A stretch of DNA of 36,647 nt, from assembly GCA_903866255.1 (NCBI GenBank), contig CAIPMW010000008.1:1-36647 (forward strand). Direction: 5' to 3'. Below the pieces are notes generated by a model. The model did not search any database. It saw nothing but the letters and a program-made list of their open reading frames with translations, and had not been told where the DNA came from. Within the stretch, counting starts at the first letter, position 1. Each line of letters starts with the position of its first letter. The DNA is from an uncultured Chlorobiaceae bacterium. GTDB taxonomy: Bacteria; Bacteroidota; Chlorobiia; Chlorobiales; Chlorobiaceae. Positions 16,790-24,914 of the stretch are shown here, piece after piece. Both the position numbers and the translations under genes were made by a program.

Positions 16790-16962
16790 GGCGACTTTCC
16801 TTTTGTGATTTAGTTTTTCCTCTACCGTGACACTACTGACCGGTATCCGGCGCAGGGCGCCAGACACTTCCGGAAAGCTTCGTCTGAACTGCAATACTCA
16901 GACTGTCATGATATGTGACGTTGTGTTCTGAAATTGTACAATACAAACAAGAGTGCGCCAGA
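16790..16962 (-). promoter_or_regulatory. rpsB 5' leader with GC-rich hairpin
   Basis: A 173-nt gap between the rpsI stop and rpsB start. It contains a perfect GGCGC-AGG-GCGCC hairpin (16849-16861), flanked by CCGG-type elements (16840-16850 and about 16871-16875) that could pair further. The GC content contrasts with the neighbouring AT-rich sequence. A structured S2-responsive leader is possible by analogy with other rpsB genes; no known family was matched. Confidence 0.4.
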
Positions 16963-17352
16963 TTAACGTTTTGAGAACTGGAAACGTTTGCGGGCTTTCT
17001 TTCGTCCAAATTTTTTGCGTTCAACCATTCGGGGATCTCTGGTCAACAGCTTCTCCGTTTTAAGGATGGCGCGGGCAGCTTCATCAAATTCGGTCAGGGC
17101 ACGGGCAATGGCAAGGCTGACCGCTCCGGACTGGCCGCTGATACCACCACCCTGAACATTTACCCTGATATCAAATTCTTCCGATTTTTCGGTAATCACA
17201 AGCGGTCGGAGTGCCTGCTGGCGCTTGAATTCATCCTTGAAATACTCTTCAACCGGCTTTTTGTTGATAATAACCCTACCTTTTCCCGGAGTCATAAAGG
17301 CTCTGGCCACGGCAGTTTTACGGCGACCTACTGTATCAATTACCTCTTTCAT
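16963..17352 (-). CDS. rpsI: 30S ribosomal protein S9
   Basis: 129 residues from the ATG at 17352. An in-frame TTG two codons upstream (17358) is the only alternative; the ATG start gives the family-typical [18 protein letters not shown] opening. The Gly-rich [22 protein letters not shown] segment, the [24 protein letters not shown] basic tail and terminal KR that contacts P-site tRNA are all present. It follows rplM by 18 bp, the conserved rplM-rpsI pair. Confidence 0.97.
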   Translation of the reverse strand: MKEVIDTVGRRKTAVARAFMTPGKGRVIINKKPVEEYFKDEFKRQQALRPLVITEKSEEFDIRVNVQGGGISGQSGAVSLAIARALTEFDEAARAILKTEKLLTRDPRMVERKKFGRKKARKRFQFSKR

Positions 17353-17370
17353 TCCCAATGCTTTAATAAT

Positions 17371-17820
17371 TTAGTTTACCTTCATTTCAACTGGTGACTG
17401 CGAAATATGCGGATGACTTGCACCAGGATAGACTTTGAGTTTTCTGAAGAGCTGACGACCAAGATTGTTATGCGGCAGCATTCCCCACACTGCATTCTCA
17501 ACAATTCTTTCCGGCTTTTTCTTCAGCAAATCTTTAACATGGTCAACCTTTACACCGCCAGGGTAATGAGAGTGTGAAAAGTAGCTCTTCTGCTCCTGTT
17601 TTTTGCCGGTAAGTAAAACTTTTTCCGCATTGGTTACCACAATAAAGTCGCCAGTGTCGATATGTGGAGTGAACTGTGGCTTGTGCTTGCCCCTCAATAC
17701 TATTGCAATTTCAGAAGCCATTCTGCCCAATACCTGACCCTCGGCATCAATCACATACCATTTGCGGTCAACTTCTGCAGGCTTGGCCGAATATGTTTTA
17801 AAACTTAACGTCTTGCTCAT
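17371..17820 (-). CDS. rplM: 50S ribosomal protein L13
   Basis: 149 residues, full length. It shows [21 protein letters not shown] near the start (positions 20-40), [24 protein letters not shown] and the conserved [22 protein letters not shown] segment. L13 is an early-assembly large-subunit protein. It is the first gene of the minus-strand rplM-rpsI-rpsB-tsf cluster; its promoter should lie within 17821-17970, between it and the groEL terminator. Confidence 0.98.
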   Translation of the reverse strand: MSKTLSFKTYSAKPAEVDRKWYVIDAEGQVLGRMASEIAIVLRGKHKPQFTPHIDTGDFIVVTNAEKVLLTGKKQEQKSYFSHSHYPGGVKVDHVKDLLKKKPERIVENAVWGMLPHNNLGRQLFRKLKVYPGASHPHISQSPVEMKVN

Positions 17821-17970
17821 GCTCTTACTATGGATTAACTGGACTTATTGCGAAAAATAAAGTTCGTCAATGTAAATTATTCCGCTTAATTCTACAAATT
17901 ATACCTTTCAAGTCCGAAAATGATGTGAAGTAATATCTTCTTATGGATGGCACTCTGGCATGAAAACAAT

Positions 17971-18001
17971 AAAAAAGCCAGCCCCGAGGCTGGCTTTTTT
18001 A
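17971..18001 (-). terminator. rho-independent terminator of groESL
   Basis: A 13-bp stem AAAAAAGCCAGCC/GGCTGGCTTTTTT with a CCGA loop and flanking T run, 28 bp past the groEL stop. Confidence 0.93.
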
Positions 18002-18028
18002 TTGGAATTATAACGTGCTGAGCGTTGA

Positions 18029-19672
18029 TTAATACATGCCGCCCATACCACCCATTCCACCTTGAGGCATTGCCGGCATATCGGCTTTATCTTCCTTGAT
18101 GTCAGTAATAGCAGCTTCGGTGGTCAAAAGAATACCGGCAACCGATGCAGCGTTCTCAAGAGCGCTTCTGGTCACCTTGGTAGGATCAACAACACCTGCA
18201 TCAACCAGGTTTTCGTATACTTCAGTTCTGGCATTGAAACCAAAATCACCGGTTCCTGCCTTCACCTTCTCAAGCACAACAGCACCGTCGGTGGTGCCTG
18301 TGTTGGCAACAATCTGGCGAAGTGGCTCTTCGAGTGCACGGCGGATAATTTCAATACCGGTCTTCTGATCTTCATTGTCTGCAACAGCTCTGTCAAGACC
18401 CTTGATCGCACGGATCAGGGCAACACCGCCACCGACAACAATACCTTCCTGCACAGCAGCGCGGGTAGCGTGCAGCGCATCTTCAACACGGGCCTTCTTC
18501 TCTTTCATCTCAACTTCTGTGGATGCGCCAATGTTCAGCACAGCAACACCACCTGAAAGCTTGGCAAGACGCTCCTGAAGCTTTTCGGTATCGTAATCAG
18601 AGGTTGATTTTTCGACCTGTCCCTTGATCTCGTTAATGCGGGCCTTGATCTCTTCGGCAGTGCCTTTGCCCTCAACAATCGTGGTATTATCCTTGTCGAT
18701 AGTGACGTGGCCAGCCTGACCAAGGTAGTTGATGGTGGTATTTTCGAGTTTGTAGCCCTTCTCTTCGGAGATAACCGTACCACCGGTGAGAATTGCGATA
18801 TCTTCAAGCATGGCCTTGCGGCGATCGCCAAAGCCCGGAGCCTTGACTGCACAGACGCGCAGGGTACCACGCAGCTTGTTCACCACAAGCGTTGCAAGAG
18901 CTTCGCCTTCTATGTCTTCTGAAATGATCAAAAGAGGACGACCAGACTGTGCTGATTTTTCAAGAATCGGGAGCAGCTCCTTCATGTTGCTGATCTTCTT
19001 GTCGTGGATCAGAATCAGCGGATCTTCAAGCTCAGCTTCCATCGTCTCAGAGTTGGTCACGAAATAAGGCGAGAGGTAGCCACGGTCAAACTGCATACCC
19101 TCAACAACCTTCAGCTCGGTCTCCATTCCCTTTGCTTCTTCAACGGTGATGACACCATCTTTTCCAACCTTCTCCATCGCTTCGGCAATCAGTTCACCGA
19201 TTTCAGGATCGTTGTTTGCAGAGATGGTTCCAACCTGGGCAATCTCTTTTTTCCCGGAGATGCTGCGGCTGATGTTTCTCAACTCCTGAACAACCTCTTT
19301 CACGGCGCGATCAATACCTCTCTTCAGGTCAATCGGACGAGCACCGGCGGTGACGTTCTTCAACCCTTCACGGTATATAGCCTGGGCCAGGACGGTGGCT
19401 GTGGTTGTGCCATCACCCGCGACATCGCTGGTTTTGGATGCAACTTCACGCACCATCTGAGCGCCCATGTTCTCTACTGCATCAGAGAGTTCAATCTCTT
19501 TAGCAACGGTCACACCATCCTTGGTTGAGGTTGGAGCACCAAATTTTTTGTCAATCAGAACATTACGTCCGGCAGGTCCGAGGGTAACTTTTACAGCATT
19601 GGCCAGTTTATCCACGCCAACTTTAAGCCTCGCCCTGGCTTCGGTATCATAAAGAATATCTTTTGCAGTCAT
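18029..19672 (-). CDS. groEL: 60-kDa chaperonin GroEL
   Basis: 547 residues from the ATG at 19672, which follows GGAGGAGA at good spacing. The frame is open 31 codons further upstream, but GroEL begins [20 protein letters not shown]. Landmarks are [17 protein letters not shown], the ATP-binding [15 protein letters not shown] loop, and the GGM-repeat C-terminal tail ([13 protein letters not shown]). It is the ATP-dependent folding chamber working with GroES. It lies 43 bp downstream of groES in one operon under the CIRCE operator. Confidence 0.98.
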   Translation of the reverse strand: MTAKDILYDTEARARLKVGVDKLANAVKVTLGPAGRNVLIDKKFGAPTSTKDGVTVAKEIELSDAVENMGAQMVREVASKTSDVAGDGTTTATVLAQAIYREGLKNVTAGARPIDLKRGIDRAVKEVVQELRNISRSISGKKEIAQVGTISANNDPEIGELIAEAMEKVGKDGVITVEEAKGMETELKVVEGMQFDRGYLSPYFVTNSETMEAELEDPLILIHDKKISNMKELLPILEKSAQSGRPLLIISEDIEGEALATLVVNKLRGTLRVCAVKAPGFGDRRKAMLEDIAILTGGTVISEEKGYKLENTTINYLGQAGHVTIDKDNTTIVEGKGTAEEIKARINEIKGQVEKSTSDYDTEKLQERLAKLSGGVAVLNIGASTEVEMKEKKARVEDALHATRAAVQEGIVVGGGVALIRAIKGLDRAVADNEDQKTGIEIIRRALEEPLRQIVANTGTTDGAVVLEKVKAGTGDFGFNARTEVYENLVDAGVVDPTKVTRSALENAASVAGILLTTEAAITDIKEDKADMPAMPQGGMGGMGGMY

Positions 19673-19715
19673 TGTACTGTTCTCCTCCAATAAGGTTTTA
19701 AAAGGTTCGTAACTA

Positions 19716-20000
19716 TTAAAGAATGGCGAAAATATCCGACTCACGCATGATGAGGTAATCCTCACCTTCCACGCTCACTTCCGTGCCGGAATATTTGCCG
19801 TAAAGCACTTTGTCGCCAGCCTTCACCTGCATTTCAAGCAGTTGACCGCTATCAGCAACTTTACCTGCACCTACGGCTACAACTTCACCATACTGGGGTT
19901 TCTCTTTCCCGGTATCAGGAATGTAAAGACCACCTTTGGTTTTTTCTTCCGCCGCTGCTGGCTTAACAATAACTCGATCAGCTAAGGGTTTCAAGTTCAT
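19716..20000 (-). CDS. groES: 10-kDa co-chaperonin GroES
   Basis: 94 residues, standard length, starting [14 protein letters not shown]. The mobile-loop region [19 protein letters not shown] and the [14 protein letters not shown] segment are present. GroES caps the GroEL ring. It is the first gene of groES-groEL, with CIRCE 66-92 bp upstream of the start. Confidence 0.98.
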   Translation of the reverse strand: MNLKPLADRVIVKPAAAEEKTKGGLYIPDTGKEKPQYGEVVAVGAGKVADSGQLLEMQVKAGDKVLYGKYSGTEVSVEGEDYLIMRESDIFAIL

Positions 20001-20065
20001 TGTCTTCTCTCGTTTGGGTTTTTGATTGAATAGTAAGATACTACGGTAAACAAGTTATATCACTT

Positions 20066-20092
20066 TTAGCACTCGAACACATAGAGTGCTAA
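20066..20092. promoter_or_regulatory. CIRCE operator (HrcA binding site)
   Basis: An exact consensus inverted repeat: TTAGCACTC, a 9-nt spacer, GAGTGCTAA. HrcA represses groESL through this element. It is placed between groES (minus) and a small plus-strand gene starting at 20181, so it could affect both. Confidence 0.98.
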
Positions 20093-20180
20093 ATTGATTT
20101 TCAATAATAAGAAAAATTTTATCTCATCCAAACATTTTCTTGCTGGATGAACAGAATTTTTCACTCTCCCGATAGAGACC

Positions 20181-20456
20181 ATGAACCAGACACTCTGCTG
20201 CACCATTGGCAAGGTCGCCACGGAAAAACTGGCAAGCATCCACTCAAAAATGCAGGATGATACGGCAACTGCTGACGATCGATTACTGGCTGTTTACCTG
20301 GAGGAAATCACCGCGCTTGCAAAAAACCGCATCTCGGTTGCTTCAAACGAAACCGAGCATAACAAGGGCGGTGACGTATGGGTTGAACGCACTCATGGTC
20401 ATTTTCCGCACATCAGGCTGCATGGCGGCGCACTGGAAGACGATCCGCTTGTCTGA
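20181..20456 (+). CDS. small hypothetical protein (91 aa)
   Basis: 91 residues, not recognised. It has no signal peptide or membrane segment. The composition is soluble, with a helical N-terminal two-thirds (KLASIHSKMQDD...LLAVYLEEITALAKN) and a His-rich tail (ERTHGHFPHIRLHGG). It is divergent from groES, with the CIRCE element about 90 bp upstream, so heat-shock co-regulation is possible but unproven. The TGA stop falls inside GTCTGAACC, the left end of the palindromic repeat at 20449-20546, so the final residues may derive from that insertion. The Shine-Dalgarno is weak; coding status is probable, not certain. Confidence 0.6.
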   Translation: MNQTLCCTIGKVATEKLASIHSKMQDDTATADDRLLAVYLEEITALAKNRISVASNETEHNKGGDVWVERTHGHFPHIRLHGGALEDDPLV

Positions 20457-20590
20457 ACCTTGATTCTCCTGATTTTCATGATGGCTTGATTCTTGAGTTA
20501 CGCAAATCAAGCCAATCCTTGAATCCTTTAATCAAGGTTCAAGACACTTTGCAGCATCAGCCCAGAATCCTTTAATCATGGTTCAAGACA
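20449..20590. repeat. palindromic MITE/REP-like element plus partial second copy
   Basis: The left end TGTCTGAACCTTGATT (20450-20465) is the inverted complement of 20530-20546 with one extra base. Inside is a second pair, GGCTTGATT/AATCAAGCC, near 20484-20513, so the ~97-bp unit can fold almost fully. The right-end sequence at 20521-20546 recurs at 20565-20590 with one change, as a partial second copy. The element ends in the stop regions of both flanking genes. Similar GTCTGAA...TTCAGAC-type repeats are, from memory, dispersed in several phyla; this needs a genome search. Confidence 0.7.
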
Positions 20591-23424
20591 AGCTGCTTGA
20601 TATACCTCCCCGTCAGCGACTCATCGCAAAGCGCAATCTCTTCGGGTGTCCCTTCAGCCACAATGGAACCACCCCTGTCTCCAGCGCCAGGCCCGAGATC
20701 AATAACCCAGTCTGCCTGTTTGATGATATCCGGGTTATGTTCAATAACAACAAGAGTGTTATTTTGCTCAAGGAGCTTCTCAAAACAGAGAATCAGTTTG
20801 TTGATATCCTCAAAATGGAGCCCTGTAGTGGGTTCATCAAAGATAAACAGCGTGTGTGCAGTATCGGCATGAGCGATAAAACTGGCCAGTTTAAGGCGCT
20901 GCGCCTCTCCACCAGAAAGCGTGCTCGACGACTGACCAAGCCTGATATAACCAAGCCCCACCTCATCAAGCACCATCAGTTTTTTAACAACGCCTTTCTC
21001 TTTGCTGAAAAAGCTGATTGCCTCCTCTACCGTCATCTCCAGCACCTCCGCAATGGAGTTGCCCCCATACTTCACCGCAAGAGCCTCTGACTTATATCGA
21101 AGGCCACCACAATCCTCACAGACTGCTTCAATATCAGCAAGAAACTGCATTTCAATATGTACACTTCCTTCGCCCGCACAAGTTTCACAGCGACCACCTG
21201 GAATATTGAAAGAAAAATAGCCTGCCTTCAGTCTCCGTTGCTGTGCATCCGGTGTTTGTGCAAAAAGGTTACGGATATCATCAAATATTTTCAGATAGGT
21301 GACAGGGTTGCTCCGACTTGATTTTCCAATGGGAGACTGGTCAACATGCTCAACGCGATCAACAAGCCATGCGCCTTTCATTGAGCGATGGGCACCAACA
21401 CTCTCTTTTGTCCCGGCTTTTGCGCGTGAAATTCCCTTGTTGAGAATATCGTTGACCAGCGTGGACTTGCCCGAGCCACTCACTCCAGTCACACAGGTCA
21501 TGACGCTCAGAGGGAAGCGCACATTTATATTCTTCAGGTTGTTCTGCATCGCGCCAGTAATCTCGATACAACAGGTTAAATCGACCGTTCTGCGACACTG
21601 TGGCACCGCAATCTCTTTCTTGCCATTCATATATTGTGCGGTAAGCGACATACCCGTCTCCCTCATCTCTGCAACCGAACCATGAAAAACCACCTCTCCT
21701 CCAAGACGCCCTGCATAAGGACCGAGATCAATGACTTCATCAGCCGCTTCAATAATTTCACGGTCATGCTCAACAACCACCACCGTATTTCCAAGATCGC
21801 GCAACTTCCTGAGCAGCGTAATAAGACGAGCTGAATCGCTTTGGTGGAGACCTATGCTTGGTTCATCCAGAATATAGATTGCTCCGACCAGAGGAGAGCC
21901 AAGAGAGGTGGAAAGATTAATGCGCTGAAACTCGCCACCACTGAGCGTGTGGGTCAGGCGGTCAAGAGAGAGATAGTTCAGGCCAACATCAAGCAGATAA
22001 CCAAGACGCTTGACGATCTCCTGCAAAATAACTTCAGCCACTTTTCGATCAAAAGGTGAAATATCGAGATTCCGAAAAAAATCCGAAGCCTCGGCAATGT
22101 TCATGCGCGACACTTCAGCAATATCGCGGCCTGAGACCCTCACAAGCCGGGCATCAGGGTTGAGACGGCTCCCCTCACAATCAGGACAGACAGCATATCC
22201 CCGATACCGACTCAAAAAGACCCTGTAGTGCATCTTGTACCCGGCCTCTTTTTCTATCTCGGCAAAAAAAGCACGAATCCCCTTATAGCGCCCATCCGCC
22301 ATACCCTTCCAGATCATCTCTTTTTGCGCATAAGAGAGCTTTTCATAAGGCACGCGGATCGGAACACCCATATCATCGGCGTACGTAAAAAGCTCCATGA
22401 GATTCCAACGGTATTTTTCAGAGTTCCAACAGGCAATAGCACCCTCTTCAAGTGTGAGCGATTTGTCAGGAACAACGGCATCCTCATCAATACCGGCAAT
22501 ACGCCCGAATCCCTGGCAGGTTGTGCATGCGCCGATGGGAGAATTAAAGGCAAAAAGTTGTGGCGATGGCTCCTGATATTCAATCCCGTTCAGCTCAAGC
22601 CGATCACTGAAAAGATAGCTTTTACCTCCGACAACCTTCAACACCGCATATCCGCCAGATTCATTAAAACAGCTCTCCGCCGCTTGCGACACACGGCTGA
22701 ACACCTTTTCATCCTTCCGCGCCACAAAACGGTCAACCAGCACGAGCAGCGCAGCCCGATCAATGGAAGGCATCTCCAGCACCCGCTTGCATGCAGCTTG
22801 CTGGTTGAGATCAAGAATCTCCTCTCCGGCAACCACTCTGAAAAAACCTTTTTTCAGGAGACTTGCTATCTCATCCTGCACGGAGCAACTATGGTGTCCG
22901 GCATCCTGATGGGCGGGAAAGAAAAAACCGGCATAAAATTTTGTCCCCTCCTCAAAAAATCCGGCCTGCAAACTCATATCATCAGGGGTGTGCTTGAGTA
23001 CAAGCTCATTGGTATCACGAGAGTAGATTTTACCAATACGAGCATATAACAGACGGAGATAGTCATAGATTTCCGAGACGGTACCAACCGTTGAACGCGG
23101 ATTTTTTGGAATGGGTTTCTGCTCTATGGCAATGGCCGGGGCAATCCCTTCAACACTGTCAATATCAGGCCGGGGCATTCGTTCAAGAAACTGCCGCACA
23201 TAAGCAGAGAGTGACTCCACATACCGGCGATGGCCTTCAGCATAGAGCGTATCGAAGGCAAGACTTGATTTACCAGACCCACTCACCCCCGTTAACACAA
23301 CAAACTTGTTTCGGGGAATACAAACTGAAATATTCCTGAGATTATGAGTATTAATTCCCTTGAAAACTATATCCGGCAAACTTGTTTGACTGACTGCAAA
23401 ATTACCTGGTCTGTTACTGGTCAT
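20572..23424 (-). CDS. uvrA: Excinuclease ABC subunit A
   Basis: 950 residues, typical UvrA length. It has two ABC ATPase halves: Walker [10 protein letters not shown] at 46-54 and GVSGSGKST near 655, and signature motifs [12 protein letters not shown] and [12 protein letters not shown]. Zinc-module cysteines are visible in both halves (CTTCQGFGR / CPDCEGSRL, and CETCAGEG / CEDCGG). The N-terminal part has [14 protein letters not shown]. UvrA dimers find bulky DNA lesions and load UvrB in nucleotide excision repair. The last codons (LVLNHD) lie in a copy of the palindromic repeat, so the extreme C-terminus is repeat-derived. The Rrf2 regulator gene lies 42 bp upstream on the same strand. Confidence 0.97.
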   Translation of the reverse strand: MTSNRPGNFAVSQTSLPDIVFKGINTHNLRNISVCIPRNKFVVLTGVSGSGKSSLAFDTLYAEGHRRYVESLSAYVRQFLERMPRPDIDSVEGIAPAIAIEQKPIPKNPRSTVGTVSEIYDYLRLLYARIGKIYSRDTNELVLKHTPDDMSLQAGFFEEGTKFYAGFFFPAHQDAGHHSCSVQDEIASLLKKGFFRVVAGEEILDLNQQAACKRVLEMPSIDRAALLVLVDRFVARKDEKVFSRVSQAAESCFNESGGYAVLKVVGGKSYLFSDRLELNGIEYQEPSPQLFAFNSPIGACTTCQGFGRIAGIDEDAVVPDKSLTLEEGAIACWNSEKYRWNLMELFTYADDMGVPIRVPYEKLSYAQKEMIWKGMADGRYKGIRAFFAEIEKEAGYKMHYRVFLSRYRGYAVCPDCEGSRLNPDARLVRVSGRDIAEVSRMNIAEASDFFRNLDISPFDRKVAEVILQEIVKRLGYLLDVGLNYLSLDRLTHTLSGGEFQRINLSTSLGSPLVGAIYILDEPSIGLHQSDSARLITLLRKLRDLGNTVVVVEHDREIIEAADEVIDLGPYAGRLGGEVVFHGSVAEMRETGMSLTAQYMNGKKEIAVPQCRRTVDLTCCIEITGAMQNNLKNINVRFPLSVMTCVTGVSGSGKSTLVNDILNKGISRAKAGTKESVGAHRSMKGAWLVDRVEHVDQSPIGKSSRSNPVTYLKIFDDIRNLFAQTPDAQQRRLKAGYFSFNIPGGRCETCAGEGSVHIEMQFLADIEAVCEDCGGLRYKSEALAVKYGGNSIAEVLEMTVEEAISFFSKEKGVVKKLMVLDEVGLGYIRLGQSSSTLSGGEAQRLKLASFIAHADTAHTLFIFDEPTTGLHFEDINKLILCFEKLLEQNNTLVVIEHNPDIIKQADWVIDLGPGAGDRGGSIVAEGTPEEIALCDESLTGRYIKQLVLNHD

Positions 23425-23466
23425 ATCAATTGAAATATCATCTTGTTTTTTTATACGATCAGATAG

Positions 23467-23892
23467 TCACTTACCCATCTGCTGCAAAAGTGAGTGTATG
23501 GTGGTTGATTCCAAAAGTTGTTGTATAGTATTCTGCAACGTGCCCATATATCCCCTGTGGTGACAGGATGAAAAAACTTCACAACGATCCCTGTTGACAC
23601 CACATCGAACCAGATGAGGCTTCCCCTCAATGGCTACAGCAACATCAGCAACGGTTATGTCGTGCGTCGTCCTGCACAACATATATCCTCCCTTGACACC
23701 CTGGACAGAATTTGCAATACCAGACCTTTTGAGACTCTGCAATGCCTTGGAGAGAAACTCCTGTGAAAAGCCAATATCGTCAGCCATCTCCTTGACCGTT
23801 ACGACTCGACCGAGACCCTTTGTTGCAAGGTAGGTAACGGCGTGCAGCCCATATTCAAATTTTCTGGAAACCTGAAGCATAATATGAACCAT
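23467..23892 (-). CDS. Rrf2 family transcriptional regulator with three-Cys cluster
   Basis: 141 residues, usual Rrf2/IscR/NsrR size. The winged helix shows EYGLHAVTYLA, VTVKEMADDIGFSQEFLSKALQSLKRSGI and the S.QGVKGGYMLCR wing. Cysteines at 97, 104 and 110 (C-X6-C-X5-C) match the place where IscR and NsrR hold an iron-sulfur cluster; one more Cys (73) is in the wing. It probably senses redox, NO or Fe-S status (inference). The start is the ATG at 23892; an in-frame ATG at 23880 is the alternative. It is divergent from the alpha/beta hydrolase gene and upstream of uvrA. Confidence 0.92.
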   Translation of the reverse strand: MVHIMLQVSRKFEYGLHAVTYLATKGLGRVVTVKEMADDIGFSQEFLSKALQSLKRSGIANSVQGVKGGYMLCRTTHDITVADVAVAIEGKPHLVRCGVNRDRCEVFSSCHHRGYMGTLQNTIQQLLESTTIHSLLQQMGK

Positions 23893-23941
23893 TAAATCTT
23901 TTCTGAAACCGGATAAATTTAACCCTATTATTCTTATTAAC

Positions 23942-23957
23942 CAATATTTATATATTG
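23942..23957. promoter_or_regulatory. small AT-rich palindrome in rrf2/hydrolase divergent region
   Basis: CAATAT-TTAT-ATATTG is a perfect 6-bp inverted repeat between the divergent Rrf2-family and hydrolase genes. It could be an autoregulatory operator; AT-rich composition makes chance occurrence likely. Confidence 0.3.
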
Positions 23958-24023
23958 ATTCAGGCCAGATTTTCGGATAGACAGGTTTTTACCATCATTG
24001 AACATTTTACCGATTTTCCAATC

Positions 24024-24905
24024 ATGAGCAGAACAGTCAAAGATCAATACTTTCAATGGCAATTGTCCGCTGACACAGTAGCAAAAATCAGATATCAGGA
24101 GTATGGTGACGATAATCCGGAAAGAGTCCCAATACTGTTTCTTCACGGTTATGGCGGAATGATTGAGCACTGGAATCTGAATATTCCCCAGTTTGCACAC
24201 CGATATAAAATTTATGCAATGGATTTGATCGGATTCGGAAAATCACAAAAACCAAATGTCCGATACTCTCTGGAACTCTTTGCCTCACAGATTGAGACCT
24301 TTCTCTATCTGAAAAACATCGATTCTGTCATTATTGTTGGCCATTCGATGGGCGCGGCAAGCGCCATCTACTTTGCGCATCATCGTCCTGAAAAGATAAA
24401 AGCGCTCATACTGGCAAACCCGTCCGGACTTTTTGGTGATACGATGGATGGCATGACCAGCATATTTTTTGGACTGGTGGCCTCCCCGTTCATCGGAGAG
24501 ATGCTGTTCACTGCTTTCGCCAACCCCGTCGCTGTAGGCCAAAGCCTTACGCCGACATATTTCAATCAGCAAAAGGTTGATGACGTACTCATCAACCAGT
24601 TTACCCAGCCACTGCAAGACAGGGGCGCCCAATACTCTTATCTCTCCCCTTCAAAAAGACCTCTCGATTTCAGGCTTGATCATCTGGACAAACCATGCAA
24701 CTACAAAGGAGCTGCATTTCTGGTCTGGGGTGCTGAAGATGTTGCCCTCCCGCCACACAAAATTATCCCGGAATTTCAGGAGCTTTTGCCACAGGCGGGC
24801 GCATACATTATCCCCAAAGCATCGCACTGCATCCACCATGATGCCGATGAAGGGTTTAACAAACGACTGGCAATGATTCTTGACCTGATTGATGACAAAA
24901 AGTAG
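24024..24905 (+). CDS. alpha/beta hydrolase fold protein
   Basis: 293 residues from the ATG at 24024; a TTG at 23955 in the same frame would add 23 residues with no family likeness. It shows the oxyanion [13 protein letters not shown], the nucleophile elbow VGHSMGAAS (Ser about 108), the acid region [12 protein letters not shown] (Asp) and the catalytic His in [14 protein letters not shown], so all three triad residues are present. The substrate is unknown; esterase, lipase and lyase-like members share this pattern. A cap-like segment ([20 protein letters not shown]) is hydrophobic and may face a lipid or pigment substrate (inference). It is transcribed divergently from the Rrf2 gene and converges with lptD, 9 bp away. 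Confidence 0.88.
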   Translation: MSRTVKDQYFQWQLSADTVAKIRYQEYGDDNPERVPILFLHGYGGMIEHWNLNIPQFAHRYKIYAMDLIGFGKSQKPNVRYSLELFASQIETFLYLKNIDSVIIVGHSMGAASAIYFAHHRPEKIKALILANPSGLFGDTMDGMTSIFFGLVASPFIGEMLFTAFANPVAVGQSLTPTYFNQQKVDDVLINQFTQPLQDRGAQYSYLSPSKRPLDFRLDHLDKPCNYKGAAFLVWGAEDVALPPHKIIPEFQELLPQAGAYIIPKASHCIHHDADEGFNKRLAMILDLIDDKK

Positions 24906-24914
24906 TACCGATTG

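Noticed and set aside
16790-16894. 35-codon N-terminal extension of S2
   Set aside because: Rps2 proteins start at the [10 protein letters not shown] segment with a good Shine-Dalgarno at 16789; upstream is leader.
19673-19765. 31-codon N-terminal extension of GroEL
   Set aside because: The ATG at 19672 has a strong GGAGGAGA and gives the standard GroEL start.
20449-20546. Rho-independent terminator for uvrA
   Set aside because: The palindrome is long, has no T-tract and shares its end with a second copy, which fits a mobile repeat better.
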